Assembly (NCBI RefSeq): GCF_003472385.1
Contig: NZ_QRLV01000009.1
Coordinates: 17,086-81,085, forward strand
Length of the DNA stretch: 64,000 bases
Source of the DNA: Sutterella sp. AM11-39
GTDB lineage: Bacteria; Pseudomonadota; Gammaproteobacteria; Burkholderiales; Burkholderiaceae_F
Direction of reading: 5' to 3'
Under the pieces are notes generated by a model. The model had not been told where the DNA came from, searched no databases, and saw nothing but the letters and a program-made list of their open reading frames with translations. The position numbers and the translations under genes were made by a program. Position 1 is the stretch's first letter, and each line of letters starts with the position of its first letter. Below are positions 46,810 through 55,449 of the stretch, piece after piece.

Positions 46810-47963
46810 AACTGCTCCAAGTTATTTTTAAAAGGCATTTTATAAGTGATTGCTGCATTAGAACACGATTCTTGTTTTTTTGTTGCGAAAGAGACGTCAA
46901 TTTCAATGTATTAACATCACTACGCATATTTGGGATAAGAATTTATAAATCTGTTATAACGAATGATGGGATTATTTGCAATTTAATAGGTATATTCAAA
47001 TGGAAGGTAAATTGTAATTTTCGGGTGCGGGATATAGCTAATCTGGGTGAAATTGTCCATTTGTGTTTACCAAAAATAAATCAAAATTCCAATAGACACA
47101 TAGTCATATTTTCACTTTTAGGCTCTCCGTCTGGCGAGTCGTTTCTTGTCTTGAATAACCTTAGATATTTTAGGTGTTTTGAAAGGTCAGATGCATATAT
47201 TTGCGTTGACAAAAGATGGAAATGTGTTCTTTGCTCGATGTTTGCTCCGGGCAGCAATGTGATTTTCATCGATAAAACAATATTTACGCATATTCTTTAT
47301 TCGGCAACGTTTTTTATTGATAGTCGCAGATGTACAATTTATCAGTTTTTTCCCACGACACATTACATTGAACAGGATAAATTGATTAAATCAAAGGGCA
47401 TTCATTACTCAGATTATATTGCTAGAAAGCTGGAGATTTCAAGATTGCATTTATCAGCTCCAGTCCTTTCTGAGAATGATTTTATTCAATTTAAATCAAT
47501 GGCCCAATGCTTTAAAATCAATTTATCTCGATTTGTTATTATTTGCCCGGAAGCCAACTCCTGTTCGCAAAGCTCAGATTCTTTTTGGAAGGTGGTTTGT
47601 TGTTTTCTAAAAGCAAATGGATTTAGCGTATATGTAAATTCGACAAAAAAGAGATGTGAGCAAAATTCGCTGAAAATTCTGTCGCATTCTGAACTTTATG
47701 CACTTGCGACTCAAGCAAAGTTAATTATTGGAATTAGAAGTGGGCTTCTAGAAATACTGGCTATGACAGGGGTTCCAATTATTGCAATTTATAACTCCTT
47801 CCCAAAGAGAGGATCACTTGATGCAATGAAATCGAGTGATGTGATGACGGGTTTCACGCTTAAAAAAATACCAGATATTTCAAGTCAAGTAGTTGAATTT
47901 GATTCAAACAATATGTCTGAAAACGATTTGATAAATGCCATAAAAGAGATTTTGCGAATTTAG
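46806..47963 (+). CDS. unknown glycan-locus protein C (RSG-motif family)
   Basis: A 385-residue third member of the tandem family: HIVIFSLLGSPSGESFLVLN near residue 99 and LIIGIRSGLLEILAMTGVP near residue 306, then AIYNSFPKRGSLDAMKSSDV. It is Cys-rich in its first 40 residues (seven Cys), unlike its paralogues. The nucleotide composition is AT-rich. It overlaps gene B by 4 bases and lies 9 bases before the first ABC exporter. Predicted to be a cytoplasmic glycosyltransferase-like enzyme, but no family hallmark proves this. Confidence 0.6.
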   Translation: MKLLQVIFKRHFISDCCIRTRFLFFCCERDVNFNVLTSLRIFGIRIYKSVITNDGIICNLIGIFKWKVNCNFRVRDIANLGEIVHLCLPKINQNSNRHIVIFSLLGSPSGESFLVLNNLRYFRCFERSDAYICVDKRWKCVLCSMFAPGSNVIFIDKTIFTHILYSATFFIDSRRCTIYQFFPTTHYIEQDKLIKSKGIHYSDYIARKLEISRLHLSAPVLSENDFIQFKSMAQCFKINLSRFVIICPEANSCSQSSDSFWKVVCCFLKANGFSVYVNSTKKRCEQNSLKILSHSELYALATQAKLIIGIRSGLLEILAMTGVPIIAIYNSFPKRGSLDAMKSSDVMTGFTLKKIPDISSQVVEFDSNNMSENDLINAIKEILRI

Positions 47964-47972
47964 TAAATAAAA

Positions 47973-49754
47973 ATGATTCTTACAATTGGAGCGCCTTTAA
48001 AGAGGTTATTTCTGTATCTTAAGCATTACAGATTTCTTATTTGCTTATCTGTGCTGTCGATGTTTTTAGCCGCATCAACTTCTTCCTTGATTGCTGTTCT
48101 TTTCGGAAAACTTACCCAGTTGGGTTTCTATGACCAGCAACCTTGGGTTGTGATTGCTGCTCCTATTGGTTTGATTCTTGTCGCTGTCATTAATGGCGGC
48201 AGCATGTTCATGAGTAACTACCTCTTGAGCAAGGTAAGCCAGTCTGTGCTTTTTCAATTGAGGGAGGAGCTTTTTGACAAAATTCTGTCCTGGCCTGAGG
48301 CTGCGTACCAACGCAATGCCACGGGGCTAGTTGCTTCCAAGTTTGTCAATGAGGCCAACGCTGCTCTTTCCAGCGCCACACGGTCGGTGATTGTTCTTGT
48401 CCGAGATTTTCTGCAAATTATCGGGTTGATTGCTGTTCTGGTCTGGCACGACATCATCCTGACGTTAGTGGCTCTGATCATTGCGCCCGTCATTATTTGG
48501 CTGATCAGATTTATTTCCTCAAAGTTGCGAACCATTCTTGCCGGTGCGCAGCAAAACATAGCCACCCTGTTGGTTCGTGTTAAGGAGAGCTACGACGCAC
48601 GTCAGGTCATCAAGATCAGCAACACTTTTGATTTCGAAGCCCATCGCTTTGCCAACATCAACAACGAAGTCCGCAAACTTGCGCTCAACATGACTAAAGT
48701 CAGTTCTGCTGCTATGCCATCAGCGCAGTTTGTCGGGGTTTGCGGTGTAGCCATTGTGCTTGTTGTTGCCATGATTGAGTCCCAGCGTGGGATGCTGACG
48801 CTAGGTGAATTTATTACTTTTTTAACAGCCATGGTGCTGCTTTTGCCGCCTCTGCGTCGAATGACGGAAATTAATGCGGCCTTTGTGGGCATTTCCGTGG
48901 CTGCCGAATCCATTTTTGCCACTTTGGACGAACCCCCTGAACCCGACAACGGTAATGTGGACCTTGCCGGCGTCAATCAGGGAATCACGTTTGAGAAAGT
49001 CTGCCTGCGCTACCCAGGGGCCGAACGTGATGCCGTGCATGACTTTTCTCTTTCCGTCAATGCTGGAGAAACAATTGCGCTGGTGGGGTTGTCAGGGTCG
49101 GGAAAATCTTCGCTCGTCAATATGCTTCCCCGCTTCTGGAACCCAACTTACGGCCGCATCCTGATTGACGGAGTTGATGCACAAACACTGACGCTCAAAT
49201 CACTGCGGCGGCAAATCGCCATTGTTTCTCAAGATGTTGTTCTCTTTGACGGCACCATCCGGGACAACATTACCTACGGATGCCCGGGGGTCACTGCCGA
49301 AAAGATCAGACAGACGATCGAGGATTCCTCGTTATCTGATTTCATCAGTTCTCTTCCCAATGGACTTGACACGCCTGTTGGAGAAGCCGGAGGACGGCTA
49401 TCCGGTGGGCAAAAACAGCGCATTTCTATTGCCCGGGCTCTCCTCAAGGACGCCCCCATTTTGATTCTCGACGAAGCTACCAGTGCGCTGGATGCCGACA
49501 GCGAGCACCATATCAAGCTTTCACTTGCCCGATTAATGAAAGGCCGCACCACGTTTATCGTCGCGCACCGACTGTCCACCATTGAGTACGCCACCAGAAT
49601 TGTTGCCATGCAAGACGGATTGATTGCTGAAGTCGGGACCCACTCTGAATTGATCCAAAAAAACGGTGTCTACTCGCATCTTTGCAAACTGCAGGGGCTT
49701 GCGCAAAACGAATGCATCGCCCAGACCGGTTCTGGAATTCCCCATGTTGTCTAA
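47973..49754 (+). CDS. MsbA-type ABC exporter 1
   Basis: A 593-residue half-transporter with an N-terminal six-helix membrane domain and C-terminal ATPase. It has Walker A GLSGSGKSS near residue 370, signature LSGGQKQRISIARAL near residue 472 and Walker B ILILDEATSALD. The closest family pattern is the lipid A flippase MsbA. The inside-facing TM region (RFISSKLRTILAGAQQN) and coupling helices fit a lipid-linked substrate. Composition returns to that of the bulk genome. It overlaps the second exporter by 11 bases, so a heterodimer or a duplicated MsbA is possible. Confidence 0.88.
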   Translation: MILTIGAPLKRLFLYLKHYRFLICLSVLSMFLAASTSSLIAVLFGKLTQLGFYDQQPWVVIAAPIGLILVAVINGGSMFMSNYLLSKVSQSVLFQLREELFDKILSWPEAAYQRNATGLVASKFVNEANAALSSATRSVIVLVRDFLQIIGLIAVLVWHDIILTLVALIIAPVIIWLIRFISSKLRTILAGAQQNIATLLVRVKESYDARQVIKISNTFDFEAHRFANINNEVRKLALNMTKVSSAAMPSAQFVGVCGVAIVLVVAMIESQRGMLTLGEFITFLTAMVLLLPPLRRMTEINAAFVGISVAAESIFATLDEPPEPDNGNVDLAGVNQGITFEKVCLRYPGAERDAVHDFSLSVNAGETIALVGLSGSGKSSLVNMLPRFWNPTYGRILIDGVDAQTLTLKSLRRQIAIVSQDVVLFDGTIRDNITYGCPGVTAEKIRQTIEDSSLSDFISSLPNGLDTPVGEAGGRLSGGQKQRISIARALLKDAPILILDEATSALDADSEHHIKLSLARLMKGRTTFIVAHRLSTIEYATRIVAMQDGLIAEVGTHSELIQKNGVYSHLCKLQGLAQNECIAQTGSGIPHVV

Positions 49755-51498
49755 ATTCTTTGATCCTGCTCTGCTTCGGTTGGCAGGCTACGCCAAGCCT
49801 TACAAACGGCTGATTACTCTCTCCTGCTTCTGGACGGTGATTGTGTCGAGTACCACAGCCGTCACTTCCAAGCTCCTTGGGTTGCTCACTCAAAAAGGTT
49901 TCTACGAGCAGGATCCTGCTATGGTCATTGCAGCTCCCGCAGCGCTGATTTTGATTACGCTTTTGTATGCGGTGGCGCTTGTCATGAGCAATTACACGAT
50001 GACCAAAGTCAGTCAGTCGATGCTTGTCACAGTGCGCGCGCAACTCTATAACAACATGCTACGCTGGCCTCTGGAGCAGTACCAACGCTTTTCCTCCGGT
50101 GAAGCAAGTTCAAAATTCGTCAATGAAGCCAACATTGCACTTTCCGGAGCCACGCAGGCAGCAATGATTCTTGTACGCGATTCATTGCAGGTTTTGTTTC
50201 TATTCGGACTTTTGTTTTGGCAAAACTGGCAACTGACGTTTGTATCTTGCATCGTTGGTCCCGTTGCTGCATATTTGCTCGGCATCATCCGTAGGCGAAT
50301 AAAGGCCGTTGTTCACAAGGGACAGCGGGCGATTGCCGATACGCTGTCCTGTGTGCAGGAAGTCTACGGTGCGCATCGTTTGATCAAAATCAGCGACACG
50401 TATGGTTTTGAGAAAGAGCGCTTCAGGAAAGTGAATCAGGCTATTCGCCGCACCACACTTGACAAAAAGAAGTTTTCAAGCCTGGGAACGCCGGTCACGC
50501 AGGTTGTCGCCATGATGGGGGTGGCCGTTGTTGTTTCTTTTGCGTTGATGCAGGCTCGATCCGGAGCTCTTACAGTAGGGGATTTCATTACCTTTCTTTC
50601 GGCCATGCTTTTTTTGATGCAGCCATTGCAGAAACTTGCCGGGTTAAATGCCACGTTTACCGCCATCGGCGTTGCAGCCAGAAGTATTTTCGCGATGATA
50701 GATGCTCCTGTACAAAAGGACTCAGGAAAGGTTGTTCTTGACAGGGTTAAAGGATTCATTGATTTTGAGAACGTATATGTTCGCTATCCGGGTAGCGACC
50801 TTGAAGCACTCAAAGGCATCAGCCTTCACATCCGTGCGGGGGAACACGTTGCAATCATTGGATATTCGGGTTCAGGCAAAACCACCATGATTAATCTGCT
50901 TCCGCGCTTTGTTGAAATCTCGGAAGGCAGTGTCAAAATCGATGGCATTGATGTCCGGGACTGCACGCTTGAAAGCCTTAGAAATCAGATAGCAGTCGTA
51001 TCACAGGATGTTTTTCTCTTTGATGCCAGCATACGTGAGAATGTTGCCTATGGCTGCCCCGAAGCAACGCAAAAAGACATTGATGCAGCTATCGAGGCGG
51101 CTGCTCTTACTGAGGCCTTGAAAGATCTACCGCAGGGACTTGATTTTAAAGTCGGAGAGGGTGGGCGGCTGTTGTCCGGAGGGCAGCGGCAGCGCATTTC
51201 CATTGCAAGAGCCTTTCTCAAAAACTCCTCCATTGTTGTTCTCGATGAAGCAACAAGTGCCCTTGACAGTAAGTCTGAACACCAAATTAAACAGGCTCTG
51301 GACCGTCTGATGAAGGGGCGTACTTGCCTGATTATTGCGCACCGGTTGTCAATGATGAACAACATTGACCGCATCGTAGCTTTGCAAGAGGGGCTCATTG
51401 TCGAGGAGGGTACTCCCTCTGAATTATTGTCTAAGAATGGGCTCTACGCCGAATTTTCCCGTCTGCAGTCATCATTACGACATTTAGAGCCAAGATGA
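49744..51498 (+). CDS. MsbA-type ABC exporter 2
   Basis: A 584-residue paralogue of exporter 1: six-helix membrane domain, Walker A GYSGSGKTT near residue 375, signature LSGGQRQRISIARAF, Walker B IVVLDEATSALD. The start at 49744 lies inside the end of the previous gene and gives a membrane domain that aligns with it. Both copies keep all catalytic motifs, so neither looks degenerate. It overlaps the WaaP-type kinase by 4 bases. Their common operon suggests export of a lipid A-core or lipid-linked oligosaccharide made by the upstream enzymes. Confidence 0.88.
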   Translation: MLSKFFDPALLRLAGYAKPYKRLITLSCFWTVIVSSTTAVTSKLLGLLTQKGFYEQDPAMVIAAPAALILITLLYAVALVMSNYTMTKVSQSMLVTVRAQLYNNMLRWPLEQYQRFSSGEASSKFVNEANIALSGATQAAMILVRDSLQVLFLFGLLFWQNWQLTFVSCIVGPVAAYLLGIIRRRIKAVVHKGQRAIADTLSCVQEVYGAHRLIKISDTYGFEKERFRKVNQAIRRTTLDKKKFSSLGTPVTQVVAMMGVAVVVSFALMQARSGALTVGDFITFLSAMLFLMQPLQKLAGLNATFTAIGVAARSIFAMIDAPVQKDSGKVVLDRVKGFIDFENVYVRYPGSDLEALKGISLHIRAGEHVAIIGYSGSGKTTMINLLPRFVEISEGSVKIDGIDVRDCTLESLRNQIAVVSQDVFLFDASIRENVAYGCPEATQKDIDAAIEAAALTEALKDLPQGLDFKVGEGGRLLSGGQRQRISIARAFLKNSSIVVLDEATSALDSKSEHQIKQALDRLMKGRTCLIIAHRLSMMNNIDRIVALQEGLIVEEGTPSELLSKNGLYAEFSRLQSSLRHLEPR

Positions 51499-52292
51499 TT
51501 TTTCTTTCTTCACCTTTTAGAGAAGCTTGGGAAGGCAAGGATCCGTTTGAGGAGATAAAAAAAATCCAAGGAGTTGTCTATAGGCAGGTGCTCAACCGAT
51601 CGACTACTCGATTTGAATTTGCTGGACAAGCCTTCTACATCAAGGTTCACACAGGTAGCTCGTTGAGAGAGATCCTAAAGAATCTTGTCTGCCTGAAATT
51701 GCCTGTGTTAGGGGCAGGAAACGAATATCGGGCGGTTTTGAAGCTACATGAGCTCAATGTGAATACCATGGAGGTAGCCGCTTTTGGCGAGAGGGGGCTA
51801 AGCCCTTTCAAACGCGAGTCGTTTATCATCACGAAGGAATTAAGCCCTACGATTGATTTACTTGCTTACTGCCTTAATTGGCGAAATCACCCACCCTCTT
51901 ATGAGCACAAACGAGCGATCATTGCCGAAGTGGCCGATATGCTGCGATGGATGCATGAAGGTGGTGTTAATCACCGAGACTGCTATCTGGTTCACTTCCT
52001 AGTTGACCTAACAGTAAAAGATCCACTCAAGCCGAGGCTTTTTTTAATTGATTTGCATCGAGCGCAGATCCGCAGGACGACACCCAAGCGGTGGCGGAAC
52101 AAGGATCTTGTAGAGCTCTACTACTCAAGCAAGCGAGTGGGATTTAGCTTGAAGGACTGTTTGTACTTTCTGATGAAGTACAAACGTTCGGATTCGTTGC
52201 GAGATGTTCTGATGGAAGAAAGGCATCTTATTAGCGGTTTGGAGAGGAAATCCGAACGTATTGCAAAGCGTTCAGCCAAAAAACGTCTGTAA
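51495..52292 (+). CDS. waaP: LPS core heptose(I) kinase (WaaP/RfaP family)
   Basis: A 265-residue kinase that phosphorylates the inner-core heptose of LPS at the cytoplasmic face. It follows E. coli RfaP closely: FREAWEGKDPFEEIKKIQG at the start, LPVLGAGNEYRAVLKL, the SFIITKELSPTIDL segment, catalytic NHRDCYLVHFL near residue 158 and IDLHRAQ near residue 190. It ends the operon. Together with two MsbA-like exporters, it points to LPS or lipooligosaccharide, rather than a KpsMT-type capsule, as the glycan being modified. Confidence 0.93.
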   Translation: MIFLSSPFREAWEGKDPFEEIKKIQGVVYRQVLNRSTTRFEFAGQAFYIKVHTGSSLREILKNLVCLKLPVLGAGNEYRAVLKLHELNVNTMEVAAFGERGLSPFKRESFIITKELSPTIDLLAYCLNWRNHPPSYEHKRAIIAEVADMLRWMHEGGVNHRDCYLVHFLVDLTVKDPLKPRLFLIDLHRAQIRRTTPKRWRNKDLVELYYSSKRVGFSLKDCLYFLMKYKRSDSLRDVLMEERHLISGLERKSERIAKRSAKKRL

Positions 52293-52332
52293 TCTGTTTG
52301 CCACTTTATTAAAAGAACCTCAATTCTTCGAA

Positions 52333-52668
52333 CTATAGATGAGGTTCCCTTACGGGGCCGACCTCTGGCGCGTCGGCCCGTAGATGATGGGGCAAATCCT
52401 CGTGCGTCCCGGGCGCCGTTTCGGCGCACCCGGTTCGTCTGCATGCTAGGCATTCTTTGCCTTTTGGGGGTGGCCTTCGTTTGTTGGACTTGACATCCTC
52501 GCCGGCCGTGACCAGTTCCTGCGCGACGAGCATCTCGCCGTCGCACTTCAGCAGGCGAATCCAAAACTTGTCGTCAATTTTCGGCTTCTCTGCGGTTGGT
52601 GCTTTTCGACTTCGCCAGCATGATCTGAGTGAGTCCATCACGTCAGCAAACGTTGCGTTGTCCAGCAC
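52333..52668 (-). CDS. unassigned 111-codon frame, possible mobile-element fragment
   Basis: An uninterrupted GC-rich frame starting at a GTG, reading KPKIDDKFWIRLLKCDGEML, then VKSNKRRPPPKGKECLACRR. I do not recognise the family. It lies 24 bases from an IS3-type orfA remnant on the same strand and differs in composition from the AT-rich genes to its right. This suggests it arrived with, or was cut by, a mobile element. It may not be expressed. Confidence 0.25.
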   Translation of the reverse strand: MLDNATFADVMDSLRSCWRSRKAPTAEKPKIDDKFWIRLLKCDGEMLVAQELVTAGEDVKSNKRRPPPKGKECLACRRTGCAETAPGTHEDLPHHLRADAPEVGPVREPHL

Positions 52669-52691
52669 GCTGGCCTTCGATATATATGCGT

Positions 52692-52932
52692 TTAACGATT
52701 CTGGAATTTAAGAAACATCGTGCAAAAGCGTTGCCGAAGCAGTTTGCGTAACCGAGCAATTTCATCCATCGCAGATAGTTTTTCTGCGGGCATAGCTCTG
52801 CGCTGTGACGCACCATCGATTGAGTGTTTTGCTACTGATTCCTAAGTGGCGAGCAACCGACAGCTGCGATTCTTCGCTTTGGACTCGTGCAACAGCTGCA
52901 CGTTTGAATTCTTCTGAAAAGCGTCTTTGCAT
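52692..52932 (-). pseudogene. IS3-family transposase OrfA remnant, frameshifted
   Basis: From the ATG at 52932 the frame reads QRRFSEEFKRAAVARVQSEE, then SVARHLGISSKTLNRWC, a helix-turn-helix typical of IS3/IS911 OrfA. It stops at 52762. One frame over, MDEIARLRKLLRQ (from 52769) continues the leucine-zipper part normally found next, then stops at 52692. So there is a one-base frameshift plus loss of the rest, including OrfB. A GATCCTC/GAGGATC pair just upstream may be part of the element end. It shows past insertion at this junction. Confidence 0.75.
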
Positions 52933-53345
52933 TTCTGATCCTCTTTTTGTTTCAGATTTTTAAAAGTGAGGATCAAAAATCCGCTTCTGCAACCTTAGTT
53001 CATTCCATCCCTGTCGACTTCCGTGCCATTTTCAGTTACCCAATTCACGCTTGTTGGTGAATGAGTCTCATATGTCTGGCCAGTGATGAAAGTGCTGGCA
53101 GTGAAGCTCCGGGGAAGAAACACAGCAAATGCAGTCTATGGAATTCTCGAAGGCTTATGCCGAAGGTAACAAATCAGCAGTACACACGTCCCCAATCAAT
53201 ATCGATTTTTCTCACTGTGGTCTCCATCACAATTTTTCGTGAAGCCATTGTTATCGATTTTTGGGAGAGCCATTTTGACTATGGGAGATTCACGTTTCAA
53301 TTTGCTTAAAATATCGTCTTTATGAGTGAGAAATCTCAGGTTTTG

Positions 53346-54173
53346 CTATTTGTAGGAAGAGAAAGTCGGACGGATAGAATCATCAATTAGTAAATCATTA
53401 CGTAATCTAAAGACCAAAGGATGAAAAATTTCGCCGAGCAAATATGTCCATCTTACAGGATATCCTTCGTTATCTCCTAGGACATTGCCTGGGTATTTGA
53501 TAAGTTGCTCTCTAAGCTGCCTCATTCTTCTTTCCTGTTCTTCTAGTAATTTTTCAAAAATTAAACTACCAGGCTTAAAAATGTAAGCGCAATTTCCGAT
53601 AAGTTGTTTGTATTGACAGTGCATAATATAGCTTAAGTTATATATTTTAACTAATGGGAACTCTTGATCGGGTTGTAAATACCCCACACCATTAGAAAGC
53701 TCTGGATATCCAATGCCTGATTTATTATCATTTGCGTTCAGCAAATCAAACGATTGATCCCAGGGTTTTGTAATGGGCTTTATATCGCAATACCCCCCCC
53801 CATAATAATACATAAAATATGCTCTCAGGTAATCAGATTTGTGAACATTGGATAAATATTTAAATTCTTCAGGAAGAGGGTGATCTCTTAAAACGAAGTC
53901 ACTTAGATTATTTGGTGTTACAAAAACTAAGGGAATATTCGCGCATTTTTGTAAACTAAAAAGAGACCTTTTCCGGTTTTCACTCATTGGATTTTCGCCT
54001 GTCCAAAATGTAAATATTCGCCGCTCAGCTTTTTTTAGTTTTCTATTTGAGGAAGTTGAAAGCCCTTGCAAGAATGGTAGGGTATCCCAATCATTATCCC
54101 AAAATAATCTTCGGTAGAGATGTTGAATTATATTTGTTTTGTACACTCTACAGAATTTTAGCAGTCTAGACAA
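53346..54173 (-). CDS. capsular-polysaccharide-type glycosyltransferase with a G9 run (GT32-like)
   Basis: A 275-residue cytoplasmic glycosyltransferase. The segment ERRIFTFWTGENP near residue 50 and HKSDYLRAYFMYYYGGGYCD near residues 110-129 match the GT32/Caps_synth pattern SDxxRxxxLxxxGGxYxD. The three Gly codons of that motif are encoded by nine consecutive G (plus-strand C at 53793-53801). A slip there would destroy the active site, so the run is in a position to switch the gene. With nine bases the frame is open. AT-rich. The upstream gene stops 11 bases before its start, so the pair is probably co-transcribed on the minus strand. Confidence 0.75.
   Translation of the reverse strand: MSRLLKFCRVYKTNIIQHLYRRLFWDNDWDTLPFLQGLSTSSNRKLKKAERRIFTFWTGENPMSENRKRSLFSLQKCANIPLVFVTPNNLSDFVLRDHPLPEEFKYLSNVHKSDYLRAYFMYYYGGGYCDIKPITKPWDQSFDLLNANDNKSGIGYPELSNGVGYLQPDQEFPLVKIYNLSYIMHCQYKQLIGNCAYIFKPGSLIFEKLLEEQERRMRQLREQLIKYPGNVLGDNEGYPVRWTYLLGEIFHPLVFRLRNDLLIDDSIRPTFSSYK
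53793..53801 (-). repeat. poly-G run of 9 (C on the plus strand)
   Basis: Nine consecutive G in the coding strand, at the GGG of the glycosyltransferase catalytic motif. Confidence 0.95.
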
Positions 54174-54184
54174 TGGTCACTCCT

Positions 54185-55066
54185 TTACGAAAGCAATAGA
54201 TCTTGTACGAAGATTAACATGATGAAGGATGAAAGTAACAACAGTATTAATATTTTAAATTTGCGCTTGGATTTTTTAAGCTTATTATCTAATTGCGAAT
54301 AATTAACTATTGTATTAACTATAGTTTCAATTACTTCCTGATTTCTAAGTAACCAATTATTTTTTTTGTAAATATATTCTAGTGCTAGTTTAAAATTCGG
54401 GGTAGCTAGATCGGATCGTTCGTTGCAACTTTGTCGGTAAAAGAACAAAACTTTTGGTATTCTGTATACAGAACGGTCTAGTTCAAGTATTTTTATCCAA
54501 AACGCCCAATCTTCATATCCGAAATTAAATTCTTCATCATAACCTCCAACCTTTTCCCAGTCAGATCGTTTAAATAGTGCCGTAGAAAAAATAACATTTG
54601 ATATGGCTTCTTGACCGAGAGTGAATTTGGGTAGATTCCAAATTTTGAAATTTTGTTTGTTGTCTACCTTTGCTGCAATGCAATAACAAATACCACAATC
54701 GCCGTGAGATTCCATGTAACTAACGGCCTCACTGACATATGATTCTGCAATATAATCGTCGCCATCTAAAGGTAATATGTATTTCCCGTTACTGTGTAAA
54801 ATTCCGTAATTTCTGGAATAAACAACACCTTTATTGATTATGTTTTGAAATAATCTAATATTGCTATTATTTTTAATATAACTAGCAATTAAGTTGCTAG
54901 ATCCATCATTTGAGGCGTCATCAACAATAATAATTTCAATATTTGGGTAACTTTGATTTGTGGCACTTTTTATCGCGTCGATAATAAAGTTAAATTTGTT
55001 GTATGATGTAATTATAATGGATACTTGTGGGTGTTGCTTGATCATGTGATATTTACTAGCTTTCAT
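54185..55066 (-). CDS. family 2 glycosyltransferase
   Basis: A 293-residue GT-A enzyme. VSIIITSYNKFNFIIDAI near residue 14, IEIIIVDDASNDGS near residue 43, and the metal-binding LDGDDYI near residue 99 are standard GT2 motifs; GYEDWAFWIKILEL near residue 180 fits the acceptor-side ED motif. A hydrophobic helix of about 20 residues at the C-terminus (ILILLLLSSFIMLIFVQDLL) may anchor it to the inner membrane. AT-rich like its neighbours. Sugar and acceptor are unknown. Confidence 0.85.
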   Translation of the reverse strand: MKASKYHMIKQHPQVSIIITSYNKFNFIIDAIKSATNQSYPNIEIIIVDDASNDGSSNLIASYIKNNSNIRLFQNIINKGVVYSRNYGILHSNGKYILPLDGDDYIAESYVSEAVSYMESHGDCGICYCIAAKVDNKQNFKIWNLPKFTLGQEAISNVIFSTALFKRSDWEKVGGYDEEFNFGYEDWAFWIKILELDRSVYRIPKVLFFYRQSCNERSDLATPNFKLALEYIYKKNNWLLRNQEVIETIVNTIVNYSQLDNKLKKSKRKFKILILLLLSSFIMLIFVQDLLLS

Positions 55067-55449
55067 CTCGAGTTAAATCTAGATAGATTGGAGTTTTTTT
55101 TGTTTTCAGGAGTGTTTTGAAATTATGTTATCTATATTTTCTATATCAAATACAATGAAGAGCCCGACTAGTGGCACTATTTTTAATATAGGCTTTATAT
55201 CACATCACGCAGATATTCCCAAGAGTATACTCTGTACCTAGTTGCAAGAGGAGTTTTGGATGCTTCCTAAATGTTCAGCTCTCTTTATGGTTTTCATAGT
55301 TAATGACACGCTGCATATCAATAAGTTTTAATATGTTTTTTGATTTTATACCTAACAGGTTTCCATGTCGGAAGTTTCTATGATGAATTAAAGTGTAGGT
55401 GAGTTTAGAACTTATACTTTTTCTTAAGTAATAATTTTAAGTAATTGAG
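55067..55449. other. AT-rich gap in the minus-strand glycosyltransferase cluster
   Basis: A 383-base AT-rich stretch with stops in all frames, between the GT2 gene and the next glycosyltransferase-like gene. It may carry a promoter for the two downstream genes or be the remains of a deleted gene. No specific element was recognised. Confidence 0.5.

Larger units (their letters stand above)
52293..53345. other. junction region with mobile-element debris
   Basis: A 1.05-kb region between the convergent glycan operons. It holds a GC-rich stretch (52340-52660) with an unassigned minus-strand frame, an IS3-type remnant (52692-52932), and 53000-53345 in which no convincing gene is seen. A hairpin GGCGCCG/CGGCGC at 52408-52424 is prominent. 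No clear intrinsic terminator follows waaP. Confidence 0.6.

Noticed and set aside
41596-52292. Group 2 (KpsMT) capsule cluster
   Set aside because: kpsF is present but no kpsM, kpsT, kpsE, kpsD, kpsC or kpsS was found; the exporters are MsbA-type and the last gene is an LPS core kinase.
53061-53309. 82-codon plus-strand frame in the junction region
   Set aside because: No ribosome-binding site, no family resemblance, and it lies amid mobile-element debris; treated as chance.
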